From Methylobacterium sp. SyP6R (GTDB taxonomy: Bacteria; Pseudomonadota; Alphaproteobacteria; Rhizobiales; Beijerinckiaceae): a stretch of 64,000 nt of DNA. Positions 10,426 through 19,953 of the stretch are shown here, piece by piece. A program made the translations under genes and the position numbers. Each line of letters begins with the position of its first letter. Positions within the stretch are counted from its first letter, which is position 1. The DNA lies in the NCBI RefSeq assembly GCF_019216885.1, contig NZ_JAAQRC020000001.1, positions 2,294,001-2,358,000 of the forward strand, read 5' to 3'. A model generated the notes under the pieces. That model ran no database searches. It worked only from the letters and a program-made list of their open reading frames with translations, and had not been told where the DNA came from.

Positions 10426-11751
10426 TCACATCATCCCGAGCATCCGCGGCAGCCACAGCGAGATCGCCGGGACGTAGGTCACCACCACCAGGAAGATCAG
10501 CATGGTGAGCAGCCACGGCCAGACCGCGATGGTCAGTTCGGTGATGCCCATCCGGGTGATGCCGGACGCCACGTAGAGGTTGAGGCCGACCGGCGGGTGG
10601 CACATGCCGACCTCCATGTTGACTACGATCAGGATGCCGAAATGCACCGGGTCGATGCCGAGCTTGGCGGCGATCGGGAACAGGATCGGCGCCATGATCA
10701 GCACGATCGAGGACGGCTCCATCACGTTGCCGGCGACCAGCAGCAGGATGTTGACGATCAGCAGGAACACCACCCAGTTCAGGCCGGCCCCGGTGATCCA
10801 GCTCGCCATCGCCTGCGGGATCTGCTCGCTCGTCATCAGGAACGAGAACAGCACCGCGTTGGTGATGATGTAGAGCAGCATCGCGCTCATGTTGGCCGAA
10901 TCGAGCAGCACCCGCGGCACGTCCTTCCAGGTCAGATCCCGGTAGACGAACAGCGCGATGACGAAGGCATAGACGGCGCTGACCGCCGCCGCCTCGGTCG
11001 GCGTGAAGGCGCCGCTGTAGATGCCGCCCAAGACCAGCACGATCAGCAGGAGGCCCCAGACCGACTTGCGGAACGCGACCCAGCGCTCGCGCCAGGTCGC
11101 CTTCGGCATCCGCGGATAGCCGAACTTGCGCGCCCGGTACCAGGTGGTGAAGCCGAGAAGTGCCGCCAGCATCAGGCCCGGGAACACGCCGGCGACGAAC
11201 AGGGTCGAGATCGAGGCCGAGGAGACGCGCTGGCCGTCGGGCCCGGTCACCACCGCGCCGCTGGTCGCCACCGAGTACATCACCATGACGATCGAGGGCG
11301 GGATCAGGATGCCGAGCGCGCCCGAGGTGGTGATGACGCCGGCGCCGAAGCGCTTCGGGAACCCTTGCGCCACCATGGCGGGCAGGATGATCGAGCCGAT
11401 CGCCACCACGGTGGCCGGGCTCGAGCCCGAGATGGCGGCAAACAGCGCGCAGGCCATCACGCCCGCGAGCCCCAAGCCCCCGTGCCAGTGGCCGATCATC
11501 GCGGTGGCGAAGTTGATCATCCGCCGGGCGACGCCGCCATGGGTCAGGAAGTTGCCCGACAGGATGAAGAACGGGATCGCCATGATCTCGAAGTTCTCGA
11601 TTCCCGTGAACAGCTTGAGCGCCACCGCCTCGATCGGCACGGTGGTCATGGTGAACAGGAAGGTGAGCACCGAGAGGCCGAGCGCGATCGAGATCGGCAT
11701 CCCGGTGAGCATCAGGGCGATGAGCAGCCCGAAGATGATGGCGGCGTTCAT
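10426..11751 (-). CDS. dctM: TRAP transporter large permease, DctM type
   Basis: 441 residues and about 12 hydrophobic segments, the expected size for the transport subunit of a tripartite ATP-independent periplasmic transporter. Typical DctM stretches are visible (NAAIIFGLLIALMLTGMPIS at the start, ISGSSPATVVAIGSII, and PPVGLNLYV near the end). The ATG overlaps the dctQ stop by 4 bases. No DctP binding protein gene is adjacent, which is unusual. The substrate is probably an organic acid by family. Confidence 0.93.
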   Translation of the reverse strand: MNAAIIFGLLIALMLTGMPISIALGLSVLTFLFTMTTVPIEAVALKLFTGIENFEIMAIPFFILSGNFLTHGGVARRMINFATAMIGHWHGGLGLAGVMACALFAAISGSSPATVVAIGSIILPAMVAQGFPKRFGAGVITTSGALGILIPPSIVMVMYSVATSGAVVTGPDGQRVSSASISTLFVAGVFPGLMLAALLGFTTWYRARKFGYPRMPKATWRERWVAFRKSVWGLLLIVLVLGGIYSGAFTPTEAAAVSAVYAFVIALFVYRDLTWKDVPRVLLDSANMSAMLLYIITNAVLFSFLMTSEQIPQAMASWITGAGLNWVVFLLIVNILLLVAGNVMEPSSIVLIMAPILFPIAAKLGIDPVHFGILIVVNMEVGMCHPPVGLNLYVASGITRMGITELTIAVWPWLLTMLIFLVVVTYVPAISLWLPRMLGMM

Positions 11752-12359
11752 CGGGCGGTGCCTCCGGTGCGGGCTTCGGCAGCGAGGTCTTTACCCAGGT
11801 CTTCCGCGGCGTGCGGGCTCTCGACCACGCCCTCGACATGGCCCGGATCGTGGTGCGGCAGTTCCCCGGTGCGCCAGAAGCTCCAGGCGACCTGCAGGAA
11901 GCGGAAGCACATCAGCCCGGAGCCGAGCGGAATCGCCAGATAGACGACCCAGCTCGGAATCTCGAGGTCGGGCGTGGTCTGGTCGGTATCGACGAGGCCG
12001 TAGACGAAGCGCGCGCCCATGATGCCGACGATGGCGGTGAAGAGCGCGCCGCAGAACAGGCCGAACAGCACGATCCGGTTGCGCCAGGCGGGGGGCAGCT
12101 GGTTCACCGCCACGTCGACGCCGACATGGATGCCGGTGCGCACGCCGTAGGCCGCGCCGAACTTCGCCATCCAGACGAACATGTAGATGCACAGCTCCTG
12201 GGCCCAGGAGAGGTGGATCGCGGTGGTGATCGAATACAGGGCCGGGATGCCGGAGGCGTAGCGGTGAACGACGGCGACGAAGATCAGCAGCGTCGCGCCC
12301 GCCATCAGGCTCGCGATCAGGATCTCCTCGAGGCGGTCGAGGATGCGCAGGGGGTGCAT
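11748..12359 (-). CDS. dctQ: TRAP transporter small permease, DctQ type
   Basis: 203 residues from the ATG at 12359, preceded by GGGAAGAC. The open frame extends much further upstream (to 12875), but that part overlaps the GST gene and has no domain. Four membrane helices are visible (ILIASLMAGATLLIFVAVVH, ELCIYMFVWMAKFGAAYGV, IVLFGLFCGALFTAIVG, WVVYLAIPLGSGLMCFRFL). The charged C-terminal 40 residues are cytoplasmic. It is translationally coupled to dctM through an ATGA overlap. Confidence 0.9.
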   Translation of the reverse strand: MHPLRILDRLEEILIASLMAGATLLIFVAVVHRYASGIPALYSITTAIHLSWAQELCIYMFVWMAKFGAAYGVRTGIHVGVDVAVNQLPPAWRNRIVLFGLFCGALFTAIVGIMGARFVYGLVDTDQTTPDLEIPSWVVYLAIPLGSGLMCFRFLQVAWSFWRTGELPHHDPGHVEGVVESPHAAEDLGKDLAAEARTGGTAR

Positions 12360-12388
12360 GGAGTCTTCCCGGGAGGGCGGTCGGGGCG

Positions 12389-13216
12389 TCAGATCGTGTC
12401 GGCGTGGGGCCGGATTTCGCCTTCGGGCCGAATCTTGCCTTGGGGCCAAGCGAAGCGGATGGTGCCGTCGCGCAGGCCCGCCAGCACCACCTCGACGCCG
12501 CCGGATTTCACCATCCATTCGAGGCGGTGGTCGCGGTATTCGCGGCGGCGCCCGCCGGTGGTGTAGAGGTCGGCGGCTTCCGCCATCCGGGCCGCCGCGG
12601 CATCGAATTCCCGGAAGGTCTGCGCCACGGAGGGGCGCTCGCGCAGCCTTGCGTGCCAGCGCGCGAGCGGGCTGCCCGCCTCGGGTCCCATCCCGTAATG
12701 CACCGAGCGGTTGACCATCGGCGCCGCCGCCGCGTCGGCCCAGCCGAAGGCCGCGCCGCCGAACCACGCCGCCTCGCCGAGGCGGCCTGTGAGCCAGTCC
12801 TGCAGGGTCTTCGTCTGCGCCGCGGCCTGGCTGCGCAGGTGGTCGGCGAGCGCTCCCGTGGCGCGGCGGAACCACAGGATCTCGCCGAAGCCCCAGTTCA
12901 CCGCCTCGTACTGGGTGTCGCAGACCTCCTCGGTCATGCGGGCCTCGGCGCGGGCGACGGGATCGCGCGGCAGCAGCGGCGGATCGGGCCAGCGTTCCTC
13001 GATGTATTCGAGGATCACGGTCGATTCGAAGAGGCTCGCCCCCCCGTCGACCAGGACCGGCACCTCCTGGCGCGGGTTGGCCTCCGCGAAGGGGCCGTCG
13101 CTCCGGCCGGTGCCGAAGGTCTCCGGCAGTTCGGTGGTGAAGGCCACGCCCTTCTCGCGCAGGGCGATCTTGACCTTCTGCGCATAGGACGAGAGCGGGT
13201 GCTCGTAGAGCAGCAT
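12389..13216 (-). CDS. Glutathione S-transferase family protein
   Basis: 275 residues. The N-terminal thioredoxin-like domain (LLYEHPLSSYAQKVKIALRE, then VPVLVDGG and LFESTVILEYIEE) carries the glutathione-site Ser of the ES motif. The helical C-terminal domain spans about 90-210. About 60 further residues (REYRDHRLEWMVKSGGVEVV to the end) extend past the usual GST length and include an IRPEGEIRP repeat. It lies 29 bases upstream of dctQ on the same strand, so it is probably in the same transcript. The substrate is unknown. Confidence 0.85.
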   Translation of the reverse strand: MLLYEHPLSSYAQKVKIALREKGVAFTTELPETFGTGRSDGPFAEANPRQEVPVLVDGGASLFESTVILEYIEERWPDPPLLPRDPVARAEARMTEEVCDTQYEAVNWGFGEILWFRRATGALADHLRSQAAAQTKTLQDWLTGRLGEAAWFGGAAFGWADAAAAPMVNRSVHYGMGPEAGSPLARWHARLRERPSVAQTFREFDAAAARMAEAADLYTTGGRRREYRDHRLEWMVKSGGVEVVLAGLRDGTIRFAWPQGKIRPEGEIRPHADTI

Positions 13217-13369
13217 GATCGTGGTTCCCCCCGGACCGTCTCGTTTATTGGGGGGCAGTGTCGCACGCGGCGGCGTGCAGCGGGAACCCGACGATGGTTG
13301 GGTTCCCGCCGCCGGGATGAGGATTGCTCGGGGGAGGACGGGACGCGCGATCGTCGATCGCGCCCACCG

Positions 13370-14167
13370 TCACTTCATGTTCGCGGTGAAAATACGGTCG
13401 AACTCGCCCGAGGCCTTCGCCAGGTGCAGCCACTGATCGACATAGGCCTTGAACACCGTGTCGCCGCGCGGCAGCAGGAAGCCCATCTCGCCGTATTGCA
13501 GGGGCTGGTCGGGATTCACCGCGCACAGGCCCGGATGCAGCTTCTCCTGCAGCTTCACCTCGACCGACTCGGCGACCATCACGTCGGCGCGGCCTTGCGC
13601 GATCTCCTGCCAGATGACGCGGTTGTCGGGGAAGAGCTGGATCTGCGCCTTGGCGAGGTTGGCGCGGGCGAACTTCTCGTTGGTGCCGCCGGGATTGACG
13701 ACGACGCGGGTCGAGGGCTGGTTGATGGCGTCCGTCGTCTGGTACTTCGCGACGTCGTCGCAGCGGACGATCGGCGCCTTGCCGTTCACCAGGTACATCG
13801 TGCTGAAGAAGGCTTCGCGCTGGCGCGGCAGCGTCACCGAGATGCCGCTCATGGCGATGTCGCATTTCGCCTTGAAATCGGCCATCAGGTTCGACCACTT
13901 GGTCTGCACGAACACCGCCTCGGCGCCGAGCGATTGCGCGAGCGAGCGGCCGAGATCGATGTCGATGCCGACGAAGTCGTTGGCGCCGTCGGGCCTGTAC
14001 GAGAATGGACGGTAATCCCCCGTCGTGCAGACGTTGAGGACCTTGCGCTCGATGACCTGGTCGAGGCGCGAGGGCTCCTCCGCCGCGAGGGCCTGCGTCG
14101 CCGCGAGCACCAGCATCGCACCCGTCACGATGCGCGACGCCATCGAACACACTGCCATGAACCTCAC
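13370..14167 (-). CDS. pheC: Periplasmic cyclohexadienyl (arogenate/prephenate) dehydratase-like protein
   Basis: 265 residues with a Sec signal ending about residue 29 (ATQALAA). The fold is that of family 3 solute-binding proteins. Several stretches match what I recall of Pseudomonas PheC rather than transporters: TTGDYRPFSYR, NPGGTNEKFARANL, and LHPGLCAVNPDQPL near the C-terminus. PheC converts prephenate or arogenate to phenylpyruvate or phenylalanine in the periplasm. The acidic residue equivalent to the reported catalytic Glu appears retained at Glu203 (AESVEVKLQ). No amino-acid ABC permease or ATPase is adjacent, which argues against transport. An amino-acid binding protein remains the alternative. 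Confidence 0.75.
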   Translation of the reverse strand: MRFMAVCSMASRIVTGAMLVLAATQALAAEEPSRLDQVIERKVLNVCTTGDYRPFSYRPDGANDFVGIDIDLGRSLAQSLGAEAVFVQTKWSNLMADFKAKCDIAMSGISVTLPRQREAFFSTMYLVNGKAPIVRCDDVAKYQTTDAINQPSTRVVVNPGGTNEKFARANLAKAQIQLFPDNRVIWQEIAQGRADVMVAESVEVKLQEKLHPGLCAVNPDQPLQYGEMGFLLPRGDTVFKAYVDQWLHLAKASGEFDRIFTANMK

Positions 14168-14271
14168 TCCCCATCGCCACGCCGGGTGGCGCGGCTCAGG
14201 TTAGGGAGGCGGAGGGAGGGCGTCCAGGTGTCAGGGGCGGAGACGGACAGGCATCCAAAGCCTGCCCACCG

Positions 14272-16059
14272 TCACGCCTCCTCGCTCGCCAGGATCGCGG
14301 CGTCCGCCGGGGCGTCGAGCGCGAAGACCAGCCCGTCCGGCCGGTAGTCGATCTCCGCCGTGCCGCCGAAATAGGCGCTCAGCGTGCGCTCGATGAGGGC
14401 GCTGCCGAAGCCGCGCCGGGCCGGCGCCGTCACCGGCGGGCCGCCCTGCTCGCGCCAGTCGAGCCGGAACCGCGCCTCCGGCCCCGTCCCCTCCTCGTGC
14501 CAGCGGACATCCACGATCCCCGTATCGTTCGACAGCGAGCCGTATTTCGCCGCGTTGGTCGCCAGTTCGTGCAGCGCGAGGGCGAGGGCGACGGCGAGTT
14601 GGGGCTGCAAGGTGAGGGCGGGCCCGGCGAGCCGGATCCGCTTGCCGATCGATCCATGCGGGGACAGGGCGCCCTCGATCAGCTGGCGCAGGTCGGCCGA
14701 GCGCCAGGCGGCGTTGGTGAGTACGTCGGTGGCGGTGCCGAGCGCCACCAGCCGCGCCGACAGGGACTCGCCGGCATTCCGCAGGTCGGTGGCGTTGCGC
14801 AGGGTCTGCCGCGTGACAGACTGCACCACGGCGAGCACGTTCTTGAGCCGGTGGGCGAGCTCGCCGTTGAGGAGCCGCAATTCCTCCTCGGCTGCTTTAT
14901 GGGCGCGGAAGTCGCGGGTCACCGTGCCGGTGCCGACGACACGCCCCTCGCCGTCGGTGATCGGGAAGGCCGAGTACAGGACCGGGATCGCCGCCCCGGT
15001 GCGGAAATGGCGGAAGGTCAGCTCGCCCGACCAGTGGCCGTCGCACTCCACCGCCGCCAGCATCTCCGCCATGACCGTGTCGACCTGCTCCGGGGGGAGG
15101 AAGTCGGTGATGGTCAGATCGGCGAGATCGGCGCGGTCGAGGCCGACCATCCGCCGGGCGGCGTCGTTGAGATAGAAGACCCGGCCGTCGGTCCGCGCCA
15201 TGCCGATGAAGTCGGTACTGTTCTCGGCCAGCCGCACGAAGCGGTCGCGCTCCTCCTCGCTCTCGCGCAGGGCCGTGATGTCGCGCGAGACCGACAGGAT
15301 GCGGTCGAACGTGCCATCGGGGTTGCGGATCGGGCTGAGCGCCACGTGCCACCATTTCGGCGTGCCCCGCATCGTGCAGGCGCGGCCGACGAAGCTCCGC
15401 GCGCGTCCGGCGCGGGCGGCGGCCAGGGCGGCGACGGCCTCCTCATGCCCCTGGCCGGCCCAGAAATCGGGCCAGTGGCAGCCGTGGATCGCGTTGAAGT
15501 CGCTCACCTCCATCACCTGCTGGCCGCCCTCGGACATGAAGGTCAGCCGCCCGTCGAGGTCGAGCACCTTGATGCAGTCGGTCGAGCTGGCGAGGATGCT
15601 CTCCAGGAAGGCCTCGCGCTCCGCCGAGGCCGCCGCGCTCCGCCTCAGCTCGGCCTGCGACGTCTCCGCTTCGACGAGCGCGTGCCGCAGGGCGACTACC
15701 AGCCCGACCACCCCGGCCGTCGTGACGACGAACACCGCCGAGGCGACCGATTGCGTGAGCGACAGGACGCCGACGGGCGGCGCGGCGAGGAGCGCGATGC
15801 CGGTGCAGGCCGCCGACAGGAGAGTGGCCCACAACCCGGCGCCGCCCCCGAGCAGCAGGGCGATGAGGATCACGGCGGGCGTGAACAGGAACCACGGGGC
15901 GAATTCGGAGAAGACCAACGCGTGAAGCAGCGCGATGCCGCCGACGGCGAGGACCGGGACGCCGTACCGCACCGGGCGGGAGGGCCGGCGCGCGACGATC
16001 AGGGCGCGCAGGCGATCGAGAAGGCCGCGCAGGCGAATGTCCAGTCCCGTTCGACCCAT
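14272..16059 (-). CDS. Membrane PAS-PAS HWE-family sensor histidine kinase
   Basis: 595 residues. Residues about 30-125 hold four hydrophobic segments resembling a DUF4118 sensor-kinase membrane domain. Two PAS domains follow (about 150-265 and 275-388), each ending in a PAC-like segment (ILSVSRDITALRE, VVGTGTVTRDFRA). The kinase is of the HWE/HisKA_2 type, with phospho-acceptor His403 (LAHRLKNVLAVVQSV), N box ALHELATNAAKYG and a short C-terminal GFGSALIERTL. HWE kinases commonly serve light, redox or general stress signalling in alphaproteobacteria. No response regulator is adjacent, so the partner is unknown. It is transcribed alone. Confidence 0.9.
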   Translation of the reverse strand: MGRTGLDIRLRGLLDRLRALIVARRPSRPVRYGVPVLAVGGIALLHALVFSEFAPWFLFTPAVILIALLLGGGAGLWATLLSAACTGIALLAAPPVGVLSLTQSVASAVFVVTTAGVVGLVVALRHALVEAETSQAELRRSAAASAEREAFLESILASSTDCIKVLDLDGRLTFMSEGGQQVMEVSDFNAIHGCHWPDFWAGQGHEEAVAALAAARAGRARSFVGRACTMRGTPKWWHVALSPIRNPDGTFDRILSVSRDITALRESEEERDRFVRLAENSTDFIGMARTDGRVFYLNDAARRMVGLDRADLADLTITDFLPPEQVDTVMAEMLAAVECDGHWSGELTFRHFRTGAAIPVLYSAFPITDGEGRVVGTGTVTRDFRAHKAAEEELRLLNGELAHRLKNVLAVVQSVTRQTLRNATDLRNAGESLSARLVALGTATDVLTNAAWRSADLRQLIEGALSPHGSIGKRIRLAGPALTLQPQLAVALALALHELATNAAKYGSLSNDTGIVDVRWHEEGTGPEARFRLDWREQGGPPVTAPARRGFGSALIERTLSAYFGGTAEIDYRPDGLVFALDAPADAAILASEEA

Positions 16060-16209
16060 GAGGCGCGCCGACTCAAGCCCCGCTCTGACGCAAGACCTGC
16101 CTTGACGCAGGTGTCACGGGCATCCCGTCCCGCGATCGGGTGCCTCTAGCACGATTTTACTAGGTGCCTCCAGGGCGGCGGAGCGCCGGAGGATCGGACC
16201 GGTTCCGGT

Positions 16210-17463
16210 TTACCACAGCAAAGGATGCCGGAATACCTCCACCCAGTTCCCCACCTCGACCCCGGTCACCGCCTCCGGCAATTCGGCGAGGCCGTCGCTG
16301 CCGGTGAGCGAAGACAGCAATCCGGCGCCGTCGCGGGGAAACTTCACCGCCTCCACCACCCCATCGGCACCCCGCCGCAGCGAAACGCGGACATATTCCC
16401 GCCGCCCGGCCTTCTTGGCGTAGCGGAAGGCGGCGCGGGCGGGCTGGCTCGGAGGAGGGTCGAGCAGGGCGCCGCCGAGGCGGGCGAGCAGCGGGCGGAC
16501 CACGACGAGCAGGGTGACGTAGACCGCCACGGGATTGCCCGGCAGGCCGACGAAGGCGGCGTCGCCGATCAGCCCCAGGGCGACGGGACGGCCGGGCTTG
16601 ATCGCCAGCCGCCAGAACACCAGCCGGCCCGCGGCCTCCACCGCCGCCTTGACGTGGTCCTCCTCCCCGGTCGAGACGCCGCCCGAGGTGACGATGAGGT
16701 CGTGACCGGCGGCCGCCGCCTTGAGGCGGTCGGGCAGGAGGGCGGGATCGTCGCGCAGGATGCCGAGATCGCTCACCTCCGCCCCGAGGCGGCGCAGCAG
16801 CGCGACGAGGAGGATGCGGTTCGAATCGTGGATCGCCCCCGGCCGCAACGGGGCGCCCGGCTCGGCGAGTTCGTCGCCGGTCGAGAACACCGCGACCCGC
16901 AGGCGGCGGCGCACGGCGAGGCGGGCGTGGCCGGTCGCGGCGGCGAGCGCGAGGTCGGGCGGGGTCAGCCGGCGGCCGGCGGGGATCACGATGCTGCCGC
17001 GCGCGACGTCCTCGCCGGAAAGCCGCCGGTTGGCGCCAGGTTTCAGGCCCGACGGCAGCGCGACCGCCTCGCCCTCGCGCCGCACGTCCTCCTGCATGAA
17101 GACGGTGTCGGCGCCGGGGGGCATCGGCGCACCGGTGAAGATCCGCATGGCCGAGGCACCGACGAGGGCGGCCTCCGGCACGGCACCGGCGGGCAGGCGG
17201 CCGCGCACAGGCAGCACGGTCTCACGGCCCGGGGCGAGATCGGCGAAGCGCACGGCGTAGCCGTCGACGGCGGAATTGTCGAAGGGCGGCAGGTCGAGGC
17301 CGGCGAGAACGTCCGCTGCGGCGATGCGACCGTCGGCATCAGTCAGGGGCACGGTCTCGATCCCGGCGAGCACCGGCAACCGCTCGCCGACGAGGGCGGC
17401 GGCGTCCTCGACCGAGAGCAGCGGGCCGCCGAAGGCGAAGCAGTCGTCAGTCAGCTGCGCCAT
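16210..17463 (-). CDS. moeA: Molybdopterin molybdenumtransferase MoeA
   Basis: 417 residues from the ATG at 17463. This start overlaps the end of mobB by 17 bases and matches the usual length. MoeA inserts molybdate into adenylylated molybdopterin. The canonical blocks are intact: PPFDNSAVDGYAVR, FSTGDELAEPG, SGGVSTGEEDHV and LPGNPVAVYVT. It is the last gene of a four-gene minus-strand run (moeA-like, moeA-PBP fusion, mobB, moeA). It is the most canonical of the three MoeA homologues, so it is the best candidate for the housekeeping enzyme. The cluster serves the nearby molybdenum formate dehydrogenase. Confidence 0.93.
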   Translation of the reverse strand: MAQLTDDCFAFGGPLLSVEDAAALVGERLPVLAGIETVPLTDADGRIAAADVLAGLDLPPFDNSAVDGYAVRFADLAPGRETVLPVRGRLPAGAVPEAALVGASAMRIFTGAPMPPGADTVFMQEDVRREGEAVALPSGLKPGANRRLSGEDVARGSIVIPAGRRLTPPDLALAAATGHARLAVRRRLRVAVFSTGDELAEPGAPLRPGAIHDSNRILLVALLRRLGAEVSDLGILRDDPALLPDRLKAAAAGHDLIVTSGGVSTGEEDHVKAAVEAAGRLVFWRLAIKPGRPVALGLIGDAAFVGLPGNPVAVYVTLLVVVRPLLARLGGALLDPPPSQPARAAFRYAKKAGRREYVRVSLRRGADGVVEAVKFPRDGAGLLSSLTGSDGLAELPEAVTGVEVGNWVEVFRHPLLW

Positions 17464-17977
17464 GGGCAAGCCTCTCCAGGACCGCGGCGAGGGGCTCCGA
17501 CCGCGCCAGCACGATATCGGCGACCGCCTCCACCGCGTCGAGGGGGACGATCGGCCGACCGGCTTCCGGGAAGGGATGGTCGCTCGCCACCGCGACGATG
17601 CGGGGATCATCCGGATGCAGCGGCGGGCGGCCGTTGGCGTGGCGGTAGACCTCGAGCTTCGGATGCGGCTCGCGCTTGAACCCCTCGATCACCGCGAGGT
17701 CGCAACGGGCGAACCGGCGCAGCAGGTCGGGCAGGCGCATCTCCTCCTCGACTTCTTGGATCTGCACGACGCGGCGACGCGACGAGACGATCACCTCGCA
17801 GGCCCCCGCCTCGCGGTGGCGGAAGGAATCCTTGCCCGGCCGGTCGACGTCGAACTCGTGGTGGGCGTGCTTGAGCGTCGCCACGCGCAGGCCCCGGGCG
17901 CGCAGGGCCGGGATCAGCCGGACGAGGAGCGTCGTCTTGCCGGCGCCGGACCAGCCGGCGAGCCCGATCACGCGCAT
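17447..17977 (-). CDS. mobB: Molybdopterin-guanine dinucleotide biosynthesis adaptor MobB
   Basis: 176 residues from the ATG at 17977. The longer open frame upstream is the shadow of the MoeA fusion gene. A Walker A (GWSGAGKTT) occupies residues 8-16, followed by ATLKHAHHEFDVDRPGKDSF, the typical MobB signature, and later IEGFKREPHPKLEV. MobB is a GTP-binding accessory to MobA in making the bis-MGD form of the cofactor. The start lies inside the end of the preceding moeA-PBP gene and the end overlaps moeA, so translation is coupled. Confidence 0.93.
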   Translation of the reverse strand: MRVIGLAGWSGAGKTTLLVRLIPALRARGLRVATLKHAHHEFDVDRPGKDSFRHREAGACEVIVSSRRRVVQIQEVEEEMRLPDLLRRFARCDLAVIEGFKREPHPKLEVYRHANGRPPLHPDDPRIVAVASDHPFPEAGRPIVPLDAVEAVADIVLARSEPLAAVLERLAHGAAD

Positions 17978-19953
17978 GAGGCGTCTCCCGCCCGGGTGAA
18001 GCCGAGATCGGCCAGGTCGGCGGCGAGGCCTCGATCGTCGAGGAGGCCCAGGAAGATTGCGAGCGCGGGCTCGTCGCGGCGCGCCTCGCGGTAGGCGAAG
18101 TCGTAATGCTCCTCGGTGAGCGGCAGGAACCCGAGGCCGTAATCGCGCGCGACCGTGGAGATCGCCACGCCCCAATCCGCCCTCCCCTGCGCCACCGCCG
18201 CCGCGACGGCGTTGTGCGACCGCGGCTGGTTCCAGTAGCCGGCGGGCCGGGCGCCGTTCAGGAGCCCGTCGACGAGCGCCCGGGTGCCGGCGCCGGTGTT
18301 GCGGTTGACCATCACGGCCGCGTCGTCGGCGATGAGCCCGGTCACGGCACCTTGCGCCGACGATCCCTCGAAGCGGGCATCGCCCTTGCGGAACACCACG
18401 CCCTGCAGCCGGCGCCAGCCTGGGGCCAGGGCGAGGCCGGGGGTGAGGTAGGGTTCGTTGTAGCGCCCGGTCTCGGGATCGAGCAGGTGCATGGCGGCGA
18501 GGTCGCATTCGCCGCGGCGGAGTGCGGCGAGGCCTCCGGCGGAGCCGACCCAGAGGGTACGGGCCGAGACGCCCCGCCCCGCGAGGTGCCCGACCAGCCG
18601 GTCGAGGCCGAGGCAGTGGCTGCCGACGATCGTCAGGTCCGGCGGGCGCCCCGCCCGGCCGATCCGGGAGACCCGCACGATCTCGCCGGCCTCGAGCCCC
18701 GCGCGGGTCGCCGGCACCGCGAAGAAGCCGTCCGCCTGCGAGAAGGCCGTGACGGCGCCCGAGCCCTTGGCGAGCGGCAAGGCCACCAGACCATCAGTTC
18801 CGCGGGAGAGCGCCGTCATCACGTATTCGGTGCGGCCGAGCTCGGACCGTAAGCGCTGCGGCAGGCGCGCCTCGATGCTGTCCTCCTCCCGGGGGGCCAA
18901 GCCGGCGAGCGCCCGGATCAGCGGCACCACGAATTCGTGGAAGGTGAACATCGCCGAGGTCGGGAAGCCCGGCAGCACCACCACCGGCACGGCGCCGATC
19001 CTGGCGAGGCAGAGCGGCTTGCCGGGCTTCAGCGCCACGCCGTGGACCAGGATGCCGGGTTCGCCGAGCCGCGACAGGATCCGGTGCGAGACGTCGCCGG
19101 CCCCCTTCGAGGTGCCGCCCGACAGGACGACGAGGTCGGCGCACGCGAGAGCTTTCCTCAAGGCGCCTTCGAGCGCCGCCTCGTCGTCCGGCACGATGCC
19201 GCCCGGGACCGCGACGCCGCCATTCTCGGTCACGCTCGCCGCCACGATGGCGCCGTTCGAATCGTAGAGCCGGGCCGGGCCGAGCGGGGTTCCGGGCGCC
19301 ACCAGCTCGTCGCCGGTGGAGAGCACCGCGACGCGGGGCCGGCGCACCACCGGGACCTCGGCGAGGCCGCAGGCGGCGAGCATCCCGATCTCCCGGGCGG
19401 TGACCAGGGTCGAGCGGCGCAGGACCGTCTCGCCCCGCGCCATGTCGGCGCCGGCATAGCCGACGAACCGGCCCGGGCCGGCCGGCTGGCCCAGGGCGAT
19501 CGCCGGCTCCGGGCCGTCCTCGAACTCGGTCGCCTCGATCATCACCACCGCATCGGCGCCGCGGGGCAGCACGCCGCCGGTGGCGATCGGGGTCGCGGTG
19601 CCGGGGCCGACGGTGAGCCCCGGCGCGACCCCGCAGGCCAGGATCTCGGTGTTGAGGACGAGGCGGCGCGGCTCCGCCTCGCTCGCCCCCTCGGTATCGG
19701 CGCTGCGCACCGCGAACCCGTCCACCAGGGCGCGGTCGAAGGGCGGCACGTCGATCGGCGAGGCGATGTCGGCGGACAGCACCCGCCCCAGGGCCTCGTG
19801 CAGCGGCACGGTCTCGGGCAGCAGGGCCGCGTGCGGCACGGCCTCGCGCCAACGCGCCATCGCCTCGTCCCGGCTCACCACCGCCAGGAACTGCTCCTGG
19901 CGCGAGGCGGCGGCGAGGCGCGCGAGGAAGGGGTCGGCGGGAGGCAGGGTCAC
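17968..19953 (-). CDS. MoeA fused to a C-terminal periplasmic-binding-protein-like domain
   Basis: 661 residues. Residues about 1-410 are a complete MoeA homologue (PPFDRALVDGFAVR, LSTGDELVAPG, SGGTSKGAGDVSH, LPGFPTSAMFTFHEFV). From about 420 a PBP-like/LysR-substrate-type domain begins with LTIVGSHCLGLDRLVGHL and includes VNRNTGAGTRALVDGLL, the signature of the ModE/substrate-binding-like domain seen in some MoeA and HTH proteins. There is no signal peptide, so the binding domain is cytoplasmic and may sense molybdate or tungstate or load the metal. It overlaps the upstream moeA-like gene by 4 bases and mobB by 10. Confidence 0.88.
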   Translation of the reverse strand: MTLPPADPFLARLAAASRQEQFLAVVSRDEAMARWREAVPHAALLPETVPLHEALGRVLSADIASPIDVPPFDRALVDGFAVRSADTEGASEAEPRRLVLNTEILACGVAPGLTVGPGTATPIATGGVLPRGADAVVMIEATEFEDGPEPAIALGQPAGPGRFVGYAGADMARGETVLRRSTLVTAREIGMLAACGLAEVPVVRRPRVAVLSTGDELVAPGTPLGPARLYDSNGAIVAASVTENGGVAVPGGIVPDDEAALEGALRKALACADLVVLSGGTSKGAGDVSHRILSRLGEPGILVHGVALKPGKPLCLARIGAVPVVVLPGFPTSAMFTFHEFVVPLIRALAGLAPREEDSIEARLPQRLRSELGRTEYVMTALSRGTDGLVALPLAKGSGAVTAFSQADGFFAVPATRAGLEAGEIVRVSRIGRAGRPPDLTIVGSHCLGLDRLVGHLAGRGVSARTLWVGSAGGLAALRRGECDLAAMHLLDPETGRYNEPYLTPGLALAPGWRRLQGVVFRKGDARFEGSSAQGAVTGLIADDAAVMVNRNTGAGTRALVDGLLNGARPAGYWNQPRSHNAVAAAVAQGRADWGVAISTVARDYGLGFLPLTEEHYDFAYREARRDEPALAIFLGLLDDRGLAADLADLGFTRAGDASCA

